Part shown: positions 53,561 through 64,000 of the stretch, piece after piece
Layout: every line of letters starts with the position of its first letter
Position numbering within the stretch: position 1 is the first letter of the stretch
NCBI GenBank assembly: GCA_002928535.1
Contig: PERG01000011.1
Coordinates: 1-64,000 of the forward strand
Direction: 5' to 3'
Length of the DNA stretch: 64,000 nucleotides
DNA from: Methylotenera sp.
GTDB taxonomy: Bacteria > Pseudomonadota > Gammaproteobacteria > Burkholderiales > Methylophilaceae
Made by a program: the position numbers and the translations under genes
Notes under the pieces: model-generated
Database searches by the model: none
Seen by the model: only the letters and a program-made list of their open reading frames with translations
Told to the model about the DNA's origin: nothing

Positions 53561-54688
53561 ATGCAAACAGAAATCATTTCCAATCCGCAGCTTAAAAGCA
53601 TCCCGATTAAATTCGAGCGCTTTCAAGCGAATGATGAGGCAGAATGCCAGCACCGCATCGTTGCTGCGAAGGAAAAGCTGGGCAAAAACTTAGTTATTCT
53701 GGGCCACCATTACCAGAATGAAGGGGTGTATCGCCATGCGGATTACACCGGTGACTCCTTGAAACTGTCACGCTATACCGAAAACCTGGATGCCAAATAT
53801 ATCGTCTTCCTGGGTGTGCATTTCATGGCGGAAGTCGCAGATATTTTAAGCCGTCCCGATCAGGTCGTGATCTTGCCTGACCTCGCAGCTGGTTGCTCTA
53901 TGGCGGATATGGCCAACCTGGCCAAAGTAGAACGCAGCTATCGAGAACTTAATAAAGTACTGAACTTTGATGACGTCATTACCCCCATCACTTATATCAA
54001 TTCTGCGGCTGATTTAAAAGCTTTCTGTGGCGAGCATGGCGGCATCGTATGTACCAGTACCAACGCTACCAAAATTCTCGAATGGGGTTTTAAACAGCGT
54101 GAGAAAGTCTTGTTTTTCCCAGACCAGAATCTGGGCCGCTGGTCAGGTTACAAAATGGGCATTCCTTTAGAACAAATGCCGATCTGGGATCCGGATCAAC
54201 CCATGGGCGGACTCACTGAAGAAGAGATCAAAAATGCCAAAATCCTGCTATGGAAAGGCCACTGCGCCGTGCACCAAATGTTCCGTCTGCAGAATATTAC
54301 AAAATTCCGTGCTGAACATCCTGATGGATTTGTGATTTCTCACCCAGAAGCACCGTTTGAAGTGTGCTTGCATTCCGATTATGTAGGCTCTACGGAATAT
54401 ATTTTGAAAACCGTCAGTGAAGCACCTGCTAATACCAAATGGCTGGTAGGTACAGAATTGAACCTGGTGAATCGCTTGGCCGAACAGATGAAACCGCAAG
54501 GTAAGCTCGTGCAATTCATGAGCCATGTGGTGTGCGAGTGTTCCACCATGGCGCGTATTGATCCGCAACATCTGGCTTGGACCTTGGAAAACTTGGTGGA
54601 AGGCAATATCGTGAACCAGATCAAAGTGCCTGAACATGAAGCACATTTGGCCAAACTCACGCTTGATCGCATGCTGGCGGCTTCATAA
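53561..54688 (+). CDS. nadA: Quinolinate synthase A
   Basis: 375 aa; LGHHYQNEGVYRHADYTGDSLKLS, GVHFMAEVADILSRPDQ, LPDLAAGCSMADMA. Confidence 0.96.
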   Translation: MQTEIISNPQLKSIPIKFERFQANDEAECQHRIVAAKEKLGKNLVILGHHYQNEGVYRHADYTGDSLKLSRYTENLDAKYIVFLGVHFMAEVADILSRPDQVVILPDLAAGCSMADMANLAKVERSYRELNKVLNFDDVITPITYINSAADLKAFCGEHGGIVCTSTNATKILEWGFKQREKVLFFPDQNLGRWSGYKMGIPLEQMPIWDPDQPMGGLTEEEIKNAKILLWKGHCAVHQMFRLQNITKFRAEHPDGFVISHPEAPFEVCLHSDYVGSTEYILKTVSEAPANTKWLVGTELNLVNRLAEQMKPQGKLVQFMSHVVCECSTMARIDPQHLAWTLENLVEGNIVNQIKVPEHEAHLAKLTLDRMLAAS

Positions 54689-54689
54689 G

Positions 54690-55130
54690 TTGAGCACCGA
54701 ACCCATCTGCGCATTATGTGCGCCTACCGCAACCACCCAGTTATGGCAGGATGATTTTTGCCGCGTGATGTTAATGAACGATACGGATTACCCGGCTTAT
54801 TGCCGCGTTGAATTACTATCGCATGTGAAAGAAATGACGGACCTGCCACCGCAAGATCGGGCCCGCGTCATGAAAACGGTATTTGCAGTTGAGCTGGCCA
54901 TTCGGGAAACCCTGAATCCTGACAAAATTAATTTAGCCAGTTTGGGCAATAAAACGCCGCATATCCATTGGCATGTCATTCCACGTTTCGAAAACGACAA
55001 GCACTTTCCGAATTCGCATTGGGGTGAGGTAGTGCGGGAAGCACATCATGCCCCCCTCAATACTGAGACTGTCAATACGCTCACCGAAAAAATTAAAGCG
55101 CATATCGAATGCGCTTTAAACAGTCATTAA
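54690..55130 (+). CDS. HIT family protein
   Basis: TTG start just after nadA stop; CALC motif; KTPHIHWHVIPRFENDKHFP (HxHxHxxP). Confidence 0.85.
   Translation: MSTEPICALCAPTATTQLWQDDFCRVMLMNDTDYPAYCRVELLSHVKEMTDLPPQDRARVMKTVFAVELAIRETLNPDKINLASLGNKTPHIHWHVIPRFENDKHFPNSHWGEVVREAHHAPLNTETVNTLTEKIKAHIECALNSH
55087..55119 (-). terminator. Minus-strand intrinsic terminator located inside the 3' end of the HIT-family CDS
   Basis: Minus strand reads TTAAAGCGCAT-TCGAT-ATGCGCTTTAA followed by TTTTTT: 11-bp perfect stem, 5-nt loop, U-tract. Confidence 0.8.
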
Positions 55131-55206
55131 TAGCGTCTAATCCTTTTTTTCAGATGCATCCTGTCAGCTTCTGACTGATCCAGTTTTGTTTGATGCTTAA
55201 AGTCCG

Positions 55207-55518
55207 TTAAACCTCTAAGCGTTTGACGACTTTCCCTTGTAGCAAATGACTATCGATAATTTCATCAATATCCTCATTATCGATAAAGGTATACCAAATC
55301 GCTTCTGGGTATACCACCATTAGCGGACCTTCCCCGCAACGGTCCAGACACCCTGCCCGGTTGATACGGACTTTATTTTTACCATTCAAGGCCAGTTTTT
55401 TGACACGCGCCTTCATATGGTCAAAAGCGGCTTCTGCGCCTTTGTCCATGCAACACGGCTCGCCATCCTCGCGCTGGTTCAGGCAGAAAAAAACGTGATG
55501 CTTATAATAATCAGTCAT
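55207..55518 (-). CDS. (2Fe-2S) ferredoxin domain protein (thioredoxin-like)
   Basis: Start MTDYYKHHVFFCLNQREDGEPCC at 55518; NRAGCLDRCGEGPLMVVYPEAIWYT. Confidence 0.88.
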   Translation of the reverse strand: MTDYYKHHVFFCLNQREDGEPCCMDKGAEAAFDHMKARVKKLALNGKNKVRINRAGCLDRCGEGPLMVVYPEAIWYTFIDNEDIDEIIDSHLLQGKVVKRLEV

Positions 55519-55525
55519 AATTTTA

Positions 55526-56497
55526 TTACTCACCTGTGGCGAGACTATCTTCTTTAGTAAACGTCCAAGTACGCGTAATGCCCAAAATATCAACCTCTTT
55601 ACGGACATCATCCGGGAATTTTGCATAAGGCGCTGCGAGTTCCACAATTCTTTTTGCTGCCTCGTCCAAGATTTTATGTCCGGAACTGCGGTTAATCTCA
55701 ATTGAATCAATCGTGCCATCCGATTTAATTGAAACGGTCATCTGCAGTTGACCATACAACTTCAAGCTTTTGGCCGCTTCCGGGTAATTCAAGTTGCCGA
55801 TCTTTTCTACTTTTTGCCGCCATGCCTCTACATAGAGTGCATAGCGATATTCCTTAGTTCGCGCGCCGATGAATTTTTTCTTGGGCCGTTTTTGATATTC
55901 GTCCTGTTGCTTGGAAATTAAAGCTTCCAAACGATCCATTTCCAAAGCTGCCGCAGTAATATCATGCATATCCAATTTTTTACTTGCTTGTTGTGTTCCC
56001 GCTTCCGGCTCTTTAGCGGATGCAGTCTGGGCAAACTTGGAGTCTACCTTTTGCGTGGATGCAATTTGTGTCATGAGTTCCTGTGCCTGCTTTTCCAACA
56101 AAGCAACACGCTGCAGCTCTTGTTCATCCGCTGTTTTCTTAGCAGCTTTTGCGCTTTCTTTGAGGGTTGCAGATGGCTTAACAGTGAAGTCAGTTTTCTG
56201 TTGCTTAATAGCGGGCAAGGCAGATTTCAACTTGCGGTCTTGCTCAGTATTACCGCCGCGATCTAGATTAGCTTGAGCATAGATTTCTGCATTCTCAGGT
56301 TTACTCATTGTTTTCGCATTGACCAAGAACACTTCAAGCACCGGCAGCTTATCTTGGAGTTTCTTGAGTTCCGGTTGGAACTGGATACTTAGAATGACCG
56401 CATGGACCAATATGGAAATCCAGATGGCGATCGTCAGCCCGCTCATTTTTGAGTTGGTTACAGCCTGCGCAACCTTATTTTGAGCAACTTTTTCCAC
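55526..56497 (-). CDS. TonB-like C-terminal domain protein
   Basis: 323 aa; one N-terminal TM; C-terminal GNLNYPEAAKSLKLYGQLQMTVSIKSDGTIDSIEINRSSGHKILDEAAKRIVELAAPYAKFP. Confidence 0.87.
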   Translation of the reverse strand: MEKVAQNKVAQAVTNSKMSGLTIAIWISILVHAVILSIQFQPELKKLQDKLPVLEVFLVNAKTMSKPENAEIYAQANLDRGGNTEQDRKLKSALPAIKQQKTDFTVKPSATLKESAKAAKKTADEQELQRVALLEKQAQELMTQIASTQKVDSKFAQTASAKEPEAGTQQASKKLDMHDITAAALEMDRLEALISKQQDEYQKRPKKKFIGARTKEYRYALYVEAWRQKVEKIGNLNYPEAAKSLKLYGQLQMTVSIKSDGTIDSIEINRSSGHKILDEAAKRIVELAAPYAKFPDDVRKEVDILGITRTWTFTKEDSLATGE

Positions 56498-56499
56498 AA

Positions 56500-57885
56500 T
56501 TATTGCAATGCATCGAGTAGTTTTTGATGGATGCCACCAAATCCGCCGTTGCTCATGACCAAAATATGGTCACCAGGCTGGGCAACGAGCACAATCGAAG
56601 CAACCAGCGTATTCAAATCTTCATAAACACTTGCTTTGGTTTTGATGGGTGCCAAAGCTTCAGCTGCGTCCCAGCCCAGATTCGCACCATAGCAAAATAC
56701 AATGTCCGCTTCTGTTAAACTTTCCGGCAGGGCATTTTTCATTACACCTAGCTTCATGGTATTAGAGCGCGGTTCCAATACGGCCAATATACGCGCACCC
56801 GTTTTATTGAATGCACCGATTTTGCCCCGTAAGCCTGCCACGGTGGTGGTGATAGCCGTTGGGTGGTGGGCAAAATCGTCATATACCGTAATGCCATTCA
56901 CTTCACCGCGGATTTCCATGCGGCGTTTTACGTTCTCAAACTGGCTTAATGCTTCAATTGCAACTTCAACTGTTACCCCGGCATGTCGCGCCGCAGCAAT
57001 GCTGGCAAGCGCATTCATCTGATTATGACGGCCAAATATTTGCCACATGAGCCTGCCCAAAAATTTATTTTGGAACATCACATCAAAGCTTCCATCATTG
57101 CTTTCGTTGGCTATGGCCCAGTCATCCAGACCGGCAAACTTCTCAACCGGCGTCCAGCACCCCTTTTCCAACACCCGATCCAAGCTTTGCTCACGCCCAT
57201 TTGACACGATGAGCCCTTGCTGTGGCACCGTACGGACGAGATGATGGAATTGTGTTTCGATTGCAGCAAGATCATTAAAAATGTCGGCGTGATCAAATTC
57301 AAGATTGTTCAATATGGCAGTACGCGGCCGGTAATGTACGAATTTCGAGCGTTTATCGAAGAACGCCGTATCGTATTCATCGGCTTCAATCACGAAAAAA
57401 GGAGAAGTGCTATGGGCATCTTGCTTGGGTATACCTGGCAAGCGAGCTGAAATACCAAAGTTTTGCGGAACACCGCCGATTAAAAAACCCGGTGCTAAAC
57501 CGGCATATTCTAGTATCCAGGCCAGCATGGAAGAAGTCGTAGTTTTGCCATGCGTGCCTGCGACAGCCAGCACCCACTTACCTTGCAGCACATTTTCAGC
57601 CAGCCATTGCGGGCCAGAAATATAAGGCAAGCCACGATTCAGGATTTCTTCCATCAATGGATTGCCGCGAGATACTACATTACCAATCACATAGATATCG
57701 GGATTCAGTGCGGTTTGCCCGGGATCAAAACCTTCTATGAGTTCAATGCCTTGTGCAACGAGTTGCGTACTCATCGGCGGATAGACATTGGCGTCACAGC
57801 CGGTAACTTTATGTCCTGAGGCTTTTGCCAGCACTGCAATACCACCCATGAAGGTGCCGCAAATACCTAAAATGTGAATATGCAT
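56500..57885 (-). CDS. mpl: UDP-N-acetylmuramate:L-alanyl-gamma-D-glutamyl-meso-diaminopimelate ligase
   Basis: 461 aa; MHIHILGICGTFMGGIAVLAKASGHKVTGCD, VAGTHGKTTTSSML, EADEYDTAFFDKRSKFVHYRP, DDFAHHPTAI. Confidence 0.95.
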   Translation of the reverse strand: MHIHILGICGTFMGGIAVLAKASGHKVTGCDANVYPPMSTQLVAQGIELIEGFDPGQTALNPDIYVIGNVVSRGNPLMEEILNRGLPYISGPQWLAENVLQGKWVLAVAGTHGKTTTSSMLAWILEYAGLAPGFLIGGVPQNFGISARLPGIPKQDAHSTSPFFVIEADEYDTAFFDKRSKFVHYRPRTAILNNLEFDHADIFNDLAAIETQFHHLVRTVPQQGLIVSNGREQSLDRVLEKGCWTPVEKFAGLDDWAIANESNDGSFDVMFQNKFLGRLMWQIFGRHNQMNALASIAAARHAGVTVEVAIEALSQFENVKRRMEIRGEVNGITVYDDFAHHPTAITTTVAGLRGKIGAFNKTGARILAVLEPRSNTMKLGVMKNALPESLTEADIVFCYGANLGWDAAEALAPIKTKASVYEDLNTLVASIVLVAQPGDHILVMSNGGFGGIHQKLLDALQ

Positions 57886-57970
57886 ATTGAACTAAAGTGT
57901 TAAGTTAACTAATTCTAGCAAATACATAGTTTATAAGCACTTTTATTTAATTGTGCTTATACACTTAATT

Positions 57971-59206
57971 CTATGAAAGATTGGGTGCCAGCCAGCGTTC
58001 GAGATACGCTTTGGTCAAACCGCGTCGTTTTGCCATGTCTTCTAATTGATCTACGCCGATTTTATCAACACTGAAATATTTGGATTCTGGATGCGCAAAA
58101 TAGAAACCAGAGACTGCTGCACCAGGATACATCGCAAAGGATTCCGTTAACTCCATGCCAATAGACTCAGCTTGCAGCAAATGGAACATATCTGGTTTCA
58201 CTGTATGATCCGGACAGGCTGGATATCCAGGCGCAGGGCGGATGCCAAGGTACTCTTCTTTAATCAACGCTTCCTTGCTTAGGTTTTCACCCGTTGCATA
58301 ACCCCAAAAATCGGTACGCACACGTTCATGCAAATATTCGGCAAACGCTTCGGCCAGACGATCAGCTAAAGCTTTAAGCATAATACTGCTGTAGTCATCA
58401 TGCGCCGCTTCAAAACGTTGTTCATGTTTTTCAATGCCCAAGCCACCCGTCACTGCAAACAGACCGATGTAGTCATCAATCCCTTTTGGTGCAATAAAAT
58501 CTGCCAGGCACTGGTTGGGACGTTGCATCCCATCGATGACTGGCTTAACCGTTTGCTGACGCATTCCATAATAAGTAAAAGCGACTTCCTTGCGGGTTTC
58601 ATCGGTATAGATCTCAATGTCGTCATCGCCAATACGGTTAGCAGGATGTAATGCCAATACCCCATTGGCAGTGAGCCAGCGGCCATCGATGATTTTTTTC
58701 AACATCGCTTGGGCTTCGCTGAAGAGCTTAGTGGCAGCTTCACCCACGACGTCATCTTTCAATATCGCAGGATAGAACCCTGCCAAATCCCAAGTCTGGA
58801 AGAAAGGCGTCCAATCAATGTATTGCGCAATAATGCTGAGGTCAAAATTCTTGATCTCGCGCCGCCCTATGAATTTTGGCTTCACGGGTGTGTTGCTACC
58901 GGTAAAGGTAAGTGAGGCCTTATTAGCACGGGCCTGGGCTATCGTCAGCAATGGCGTGCCTTTTTTGTTGGCATGCTGGGTACGGGCTTTTTCATAATCC
59001 GCTTGAATCTCGGCCAGATAAGCGCCGCGCGTTTCAGGCGTGAGTAAATTTTGCATCACCGTCACTGAGCGTGAAGCATCCGCCACGTAGACAATCGGAC
59101 CATCATAATGCGGAGCAATTTTTACTGCGGTATGAGCGCGCGACGTGGTAGCACCACCGATCAGCAAGGGCATTTGCTGGCCTTGGAAATACGGGTCACG
59201 CTGCAT
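57971..59206 (-). pseudogene. metH: MetH C-terminal fragment (end of B12-binding domain plus AdoMet activation domain), frameshifted relative to upstream fragment
   Basis: [37 protein letters not shown] and RPAPGYPACPDHT are mid/C-terminal MetH motifs; overlaps the N-terminal ORF in a different frame. Confidence 0.85.
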
Positions 59207-61773
59207 TTCACGTGCACATGCGCCATTTCCTCTAGTGAAGGCGTAATCAAACCTGACAAGCCGATGATATCGGCATTCTCAGCCTTAGCCATAGCAAGGA
59301 TCTCAGACGCTGGCACCATCACACCCATATTCACTACTTCAAAGTTATTGCACTGCAATACTACGGACACAATATTTTTTCCGATGTCATGCACGTCACC
59401 CTTTACGGTGGCGATCACCATTTTGCCCTTAGGCTTAGCAACGATACCAGTGCGCTTTTCATGCTCAGCTTTTTCCGCCTCGATAAAAGGGATGAGATGC
59501 GCAACTGCCGATTTCATCACGCGCGCGGACTTCACCACTTGCGGCAGGAACATTTTGCCCTGACCGAACAAATCGCCGACAACATTCATGCCATCCATGA
59601 GCGGGCCTTCAATCACATGAATCGGGCGGCCTCCGCTATTAGCGACTTTCTGCCTTGCTTCTTCGGTGTCCGCAACAATGAATTCAGTGATGCCATGCAC
59701 CATGGCATGGGCCAGACGTTTTTCGACAGGAGTAGGATTTTCCGGGGTGCCGCGCCATTCCAATGTGGCAGCTTCTTTTTTGCCGCCTGCCACTAAGGTA
59801 CTGGCAATTTCAATCATACGCTCGGTCGCTGCTAATGGATTAGTAGGGTCAACCATACGGTTTAGTACCACGTCCTCGACCCGCTCTTTGAGCTCGGCAG
59901 GTAAGTCGTCATAAACGCCCATCATGCCTGCATTCACAATGCCCATGGTCATCCCAGCCTTGATGGCGTGATACAGGAACACGGTGTGGATCGCTTCACG
60001 CGCCGGGTCGTTACCGCGGAAGCTGAAGCTTACATTGGATACGCCGCCGGAGATTTTGGCATGAGGCAGATTTTCTTTGATCCAGCGCGTGGCATTAATA
60101 AAATCCACCGCGTAGTTATTGTGCTCTTCAATGCCAGTGGCAATGGCGAAGATATTGGGATCGAAGATGATGTCTTCTGGTGCAAACTCTACTTTTTCCA
60201 CCAATAAATCATAGGCACGTTTGCAAATTTCAATTTTGCGTTCAAAAGTATCCGCCTGACCTTTTTCATCAAAGGCCATCACGATCGCCGCAGCGCCATA
60301 ACGCTTGCAGAGCGTCGCCTGACGAATAAATTCGGCTTCGCCTTCTTTCATGGAAATTGAATTGACGATGGCCTTGCCTTGCACACATTTAAGCCCTGCT
60401 TCAATCACCGACCACTTACTAGAGTCGATCATAATTGGTACACGGGCGATATCCGGCTCAGAAGCGATCAAATTAAGGAAATGCGTCATGGCTTTGATGG
60501 CATCGAGCATGCCTTCATCCATATTGATATCGATCACTTGCGCACCATTTTCCACCTGTTGGCGGGCAACGGTTAAGGCCTCATCATATTGTTCGTTTAT
60601 AATCAGGCGCGCAAAGGCTTTGGAGCCCGTCACATTGGTTCGTTCGCCCACATTCACAAATAAAGAGTCTTCATCTATGACAAAGGGCTCTAACCCTGAC
60701 AGCTTGAGGGTTTGGGGCAGAATCGGTACCCGGCGTGGTGGAATGTCTTTGATTTCGTTATAAATGGCATTGATATGGTCGGGTGTAGTCCCGCAGCAGC
60801 CGCCTGCAATATTTAAAAATCCGCTTTCAGCAAACTCTTTCACAAGGCTGGACGTGACATCCGGCGTTTCATCAAAACCGGTATCTGACATTGGGTTAGG
60901 CAATCCGGCGTTTGGATAAATGCAGACAAAGGTATCCGCAATCTGCGACAACTCTTCTACATACGGTCGCATAAGAGTCGCACCTAAAGCACAGTTCAAT
61001 CCTATGGTGAGTGGTTTAGCATGACGGATAGAATGCCAGAATGCAGTTACGGTCTGGCCGGACAAAATGCGACCGGATGCGTCAGTCACCGTGCCAGAGA
61101 GCATGATCGGTAATCGTGTATTGGTTTCCGCAAAGTAAGTATCGATGGCAAACAATGCCGCTTTGCAGTTGAGCGTATCGAAAATGGTTTCCACCATCAG
61201 GATGTCGGCGCCGCCTTCTACCAAGCCACGCGCCTGGTCCAGATAAGATTCCACTAGCTGATCAAACGTGACATTGCGTGCCGCAGGGTCGTTCACGTCG
61301 GGCGAGATACTGGCAGTTTTAGGCGTAGGGCCAAGTGCACCTGCAACAAAGCGTGGTTTATCTGGTGTGCTGTATTTAACACAAGCAGCTTTGGCCAGCT
61401 TCGCAGCTTCGACATTCATCTCATAGGCCAGATGTCCCATGTGATAGTCTTCTTGAGCCACCGTGGTCGCACCAAAAGTATTGGTTTCGATAATATCGGC
61501 ACCGGCAGCCAGATACTTTTCATGAATTTCGGCAATTACATGAGGTTGCGTCAAAGTTAATAATTCATTATTACCTTTAACAAATAACTCACGCTCACCC
61601 TCAGGCGCAGAAAAATCGGCAAATCGCGTTCCGCGGTAATCCGCTTCCGTAAGCTTGTATTGCTGGATCATTGTTCCCATGGCCCCATCCAGGATCAGGA
61701 TGCGTTTGGCGAGCAAATCACGCAGGATATGCTCGGTAGGGGAATCAATAGCGGAAATGGGAGAGGTGCTCAT
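59161..61773 (-). pseudogene. metH: MetH N-terminal fragment (homocysteine, folate, cap and start of B12-binding domains)
   Basis: [66 protein letters not shown]; homologous reading stops at LEEMAHV then frame is lost. Confidence 0.88.
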
Positions 61774-61829
61774 GCGGTCGATTATTAGCTTAAGTAGGGT
61801 TGAGATCAATCAACCCATTATTTTAACAG

Positions 61830-62492
61830 CTAATTTTTAGTTATCGCAGTGGTTAATGTCACTAAGCGCGATACGATCAGTGCCATATACATGATTCCGA
61901 CAAACATCTGGAAAGTGCCGATGACTTTGGCAATCGGATGAATCAAGATGATATCGCCATAACCCGTGCCGGATAAAATGGAAAAACTCAAGAAGACCAA
62001 TTCCACCCAAGAACGCGGCTGATCAGGGTGCAGGGTTCCCATGATGCTACCGGGGTAAATTTGCTGACATACGGAATAGGCCAATGCAAAGCCCCAAGCT
62101 AGGACTGTAAAAGTGGCTGCCGAAGCAAACATTTCGTCGCGGGTAATAATCTGGTCATTGAACATATACATCACAAGACCAATGGCCGTGTAAAGGTACA
62201 TGATGCTTTCAAGGCTTTGCGCCCATAATAAATAGTTACCCTGTCCTGTAGTCACATAAGCAATCGTGAATAACACTGCCGGCACTGCAAACAGCCAAGC
62301 AACCCAATTAATCACTGGGCTACGATTGACTACCCAAACCGCTAGCGACAAAGCGAGCAGATTAAAACAATTAAAAATTGCTTGATGAAACTTAGTGGAT
62401 TGCAGCAGGGGATTGATCACGATACTGAGCAGTTGCACGATTAAAAGCAGCAGTGAGGGGTAAGTGAAAATTTTTGAAATTAATCTCTGCAT
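61830..62492 (-). CDS. Two-pore-domain-type/K+ channel-like membrane protein
   Basis: 220 aa, multi-TM; selectivity-filter-like SGTGYGDI near C-terminus (Ion_trans_2-like). Confidence 0.82.
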   Translation of the reverse strand: MQRLISKIFTYPSLLLLIVQLLSIVINPLLQSTKFHQAIFNCFNLLALSLAVWVVNRSPVINWVAWLFAVPAVLFTIAYVTTGQGNYLLWAQSLESIMYLYTAIGLVMYMFNDQIITRDEMFASAATFTVLAWGFALAYSVCQQIYPGSIMGTLHPDQPRSWVELVFLSFSILSGTGYGDIILIHPIAKVIGTFQMFVGIMYMALIVSRLVTLTTAITKN

Positions 62493-62501
62493 GATCGCTT
62501 A

Positions 62502-64000
62502 TTACCCGTAACGCCTGTATTGTATGGCTTCGGCGATATGCGTAGATTGAATATGTGTTTCATCAGATAAATCGCAAATGGTACGCGCCACTTTTAAAAT
62601 CCGGTGATAAGCCCTTGCGGAAAGATTCAATCGCGAGATTGCGGATTTAAGCAGGTGCATGCCTGCCTCGTCTGGCGCGCAAAAAGTTTCTATTTCCTTC
62701 GTGCCCAGCAAATGATTGGGTTTACCTTGCCGGGATAATTGTTTTGTACGTGCCTTTTCCACTCGATTCCGTATGGATTGTGAGTCTTCACTTACGTCTG
62801 CATTCGTAAGCTCATCCTCTTTAAGCGCGGGAACTTCAATATGTAAATCAATGCGGTCCAGCAAAGGTCCAGAAATTTTGGCTTTATAGCGCGCTACCTG
62901 ATCTGGCGTACAACGGCATTTGTTATTGTGATGACCTAAATAACCGCATGGACAGGGGTTCATGGCTGCAATTAATTGAAAACGAGCCGGGAAATCTGCC
63001 TGACGCGCAGCGCGCGATATCGTGATGCTGCCACTTTCCAGAGGTTCACGCAAAACTTCTAACACTTTTCGATCGAATTCGGGTAACTCATCGAGAAACA
63101 AAACACCATGATGCGCTAAGCTAACTTCACCTGGCCTGGGCACACCGCCACCTCCCACTAGCGCTACTCCAGACGCGGTATGATGCGGTGCGCGAAATGG
63201 TCGGCGTTTCCAATGTTCAATTTTGTACCCGGCATTAAGTGATTGTATCGCGGCAGATTCCAGTGCTTCGGTTTCAGACATACTGGGCAATATACCTGCA
63301 AACCTGGCTGCCAACATACTTTTACCAGTACCCGGTGGGCCGCTCATCAGCACTGAATGTGAGCCTGCAGCAGCAATCTCAAGTGCTCGCTTAGCGCCTC
63401 GTTGCGCTTTAACTTCATTAAAGTCTGGATAGTCAATTGTGAGGCTTTGATCGGCAGCCTGTAATTGGGTTAATGGTGTGCGACCAGCCAAGTGAGCACA
63501 TACTTCAAGTAAGGATTGTGCCGGGTAAATAATTGCCTCACGCACCAATGCTGCTTCTAGTGCACTGTCTTGGGGCAAAATAAACGCGCGTGGATTACTG
63601 GGTTGGCCCTCATTCGAAGTGTTTGTTTGTCGCATCATGCTTGAGGTCATCGCCAGCGCGCCTCGTACAGGCCTGAGGGCGCCGGTTAATGCTAATTCGC
63701 CAGCAAACTCATAGTCAGCCAAAGGGGCAACTGGTATCTGACCTGAGGCAGCTAAAATTCCCAAAGCGATAGGCAAATCGTAACGGCCACTTTCTTTTGG
63801 CAAATCTGCCGGTGCCAGATTTACTGTAATACGTCTTGCGGGAAATTCAAACTGGGCGGTTTGTATCGCGGCACGTACGCGGTCTTTACTTTCTTTTACC
63901 TCAACTTCGGGCAAGCCGACAATTGTAAAACTTGGCAGGCCATTGGCCAGATGCACTTCCACTGTTACCTCGGGGGCATCCATGCCACTTAAGGCGCGAC
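62502..64000 (-). CDS. YifB/ComM family Mg-chelatase-like AAA+ ATPase, 5' end cut by window edge
   Basis: MSGPPGTGKSMLAARFAGILP, FLDELPEFDRKVLEVLREPLESG, AAMNPCPCGYLGH; reading frame stays open upstream (SRALSGMDAPEVTVEVHLANGLP) to base 64000. Confidence 0.93.
   Translation of the reverse strand, partial: RALSGMDAPEVTVEVHLANGLPSFTIVGLPEVEVKESKDRVRAAIQTAQFEFPARRITVNLAPADLPKESGRYDLPIALGILAASGQIPVAPLADYEFAGELALTGALRPVRGALAMTSSMMRQTNTSNEGQPSNPRAFILPQDSALEAALVREAIIYPAQSLLEVCAHLAGRTPLTQLQAADQSLTIDYPDFNEVKAQRGAKRALEIAAAGSHSVLMSGPPGTGKSMLAARFAGILPSMSETEALESAAIQSLNAGYKIEHWKRRPFRAPHHTASGVALVGGGGVPRPGEVSLAHHGVLFLDELPEFDRKVLEVLREPLESGSITISRAARQADFPARFQLIAAMNPCPCGYLGHHNNKCRCTPDQVARYKAKISGPLLDRIDLHIEVPALKEDELTNADVSEDSQSIRNRVEKARTKQLSRQGKPNHLLGTKEIETFCAPDEAGMHLLKSAISRLNLSARAYHRILKVARTICDLSDETHIQSTHIAEAIQYRRYG

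Noticed and set aside
59161-59206. Programmed ribosomal frameshift in metH
   Set aside because: No slippery heptamer or downstream structure seen at the junction, and metH is not known to use recoding; a single missing base explains it.

Overview
The window reads as a mostly ordinary, gene-dense chromosomal segment of a betaproteobacterium. Gene content and order suggest Methylophilaceae or a relative, but this is inferred, not tested. Recognisable blocks are: mrcA; hemB; trpG-trpD-(DUF3465)-trpC; a c-di-GMP / secretion-ATPase module; trpE-gph-rpe; hemA-prfA-prmC; metX-metW; ampG-like MFS; xth; pyrE; gatCAB divergent from mreB-mreC-mreD-mrdA-mrdB-rlpA-dacC-ybeD-lipB-lipA; gshA-gshB; a minor pilin operon with pilY1; lptM-lysA; purU; ispH; nudB; nadA; mpl; metH; an ion channel gene; and a YifB/ComM-type gene running off the right edge. 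I saw no rRNA, tRNA, CRISPR, prophage or transposase. The points most worth a second look are: (1) a three-gene c-di-GMP module (Rossmann-PAS-GGDEF protein, orphan GspE/PilB-type ATPase with four tandem MshEN-like repeats, MASE1-PAS-GGDEF-EAL protein) lying between trpE and trpGDC; (2) metH split by an apparent single-base deletion near 59215; (3) a hairpin-like intergenic repeat between hemA and prfA; (4) a terminator for the mpl/tonB-like/ferredoxin genes embedded in the 3' end of the convergent HIT gene; (5) PilY1 with degenerate-looking metal-binding motifs. I did not find a clearly new defence or mobile system.
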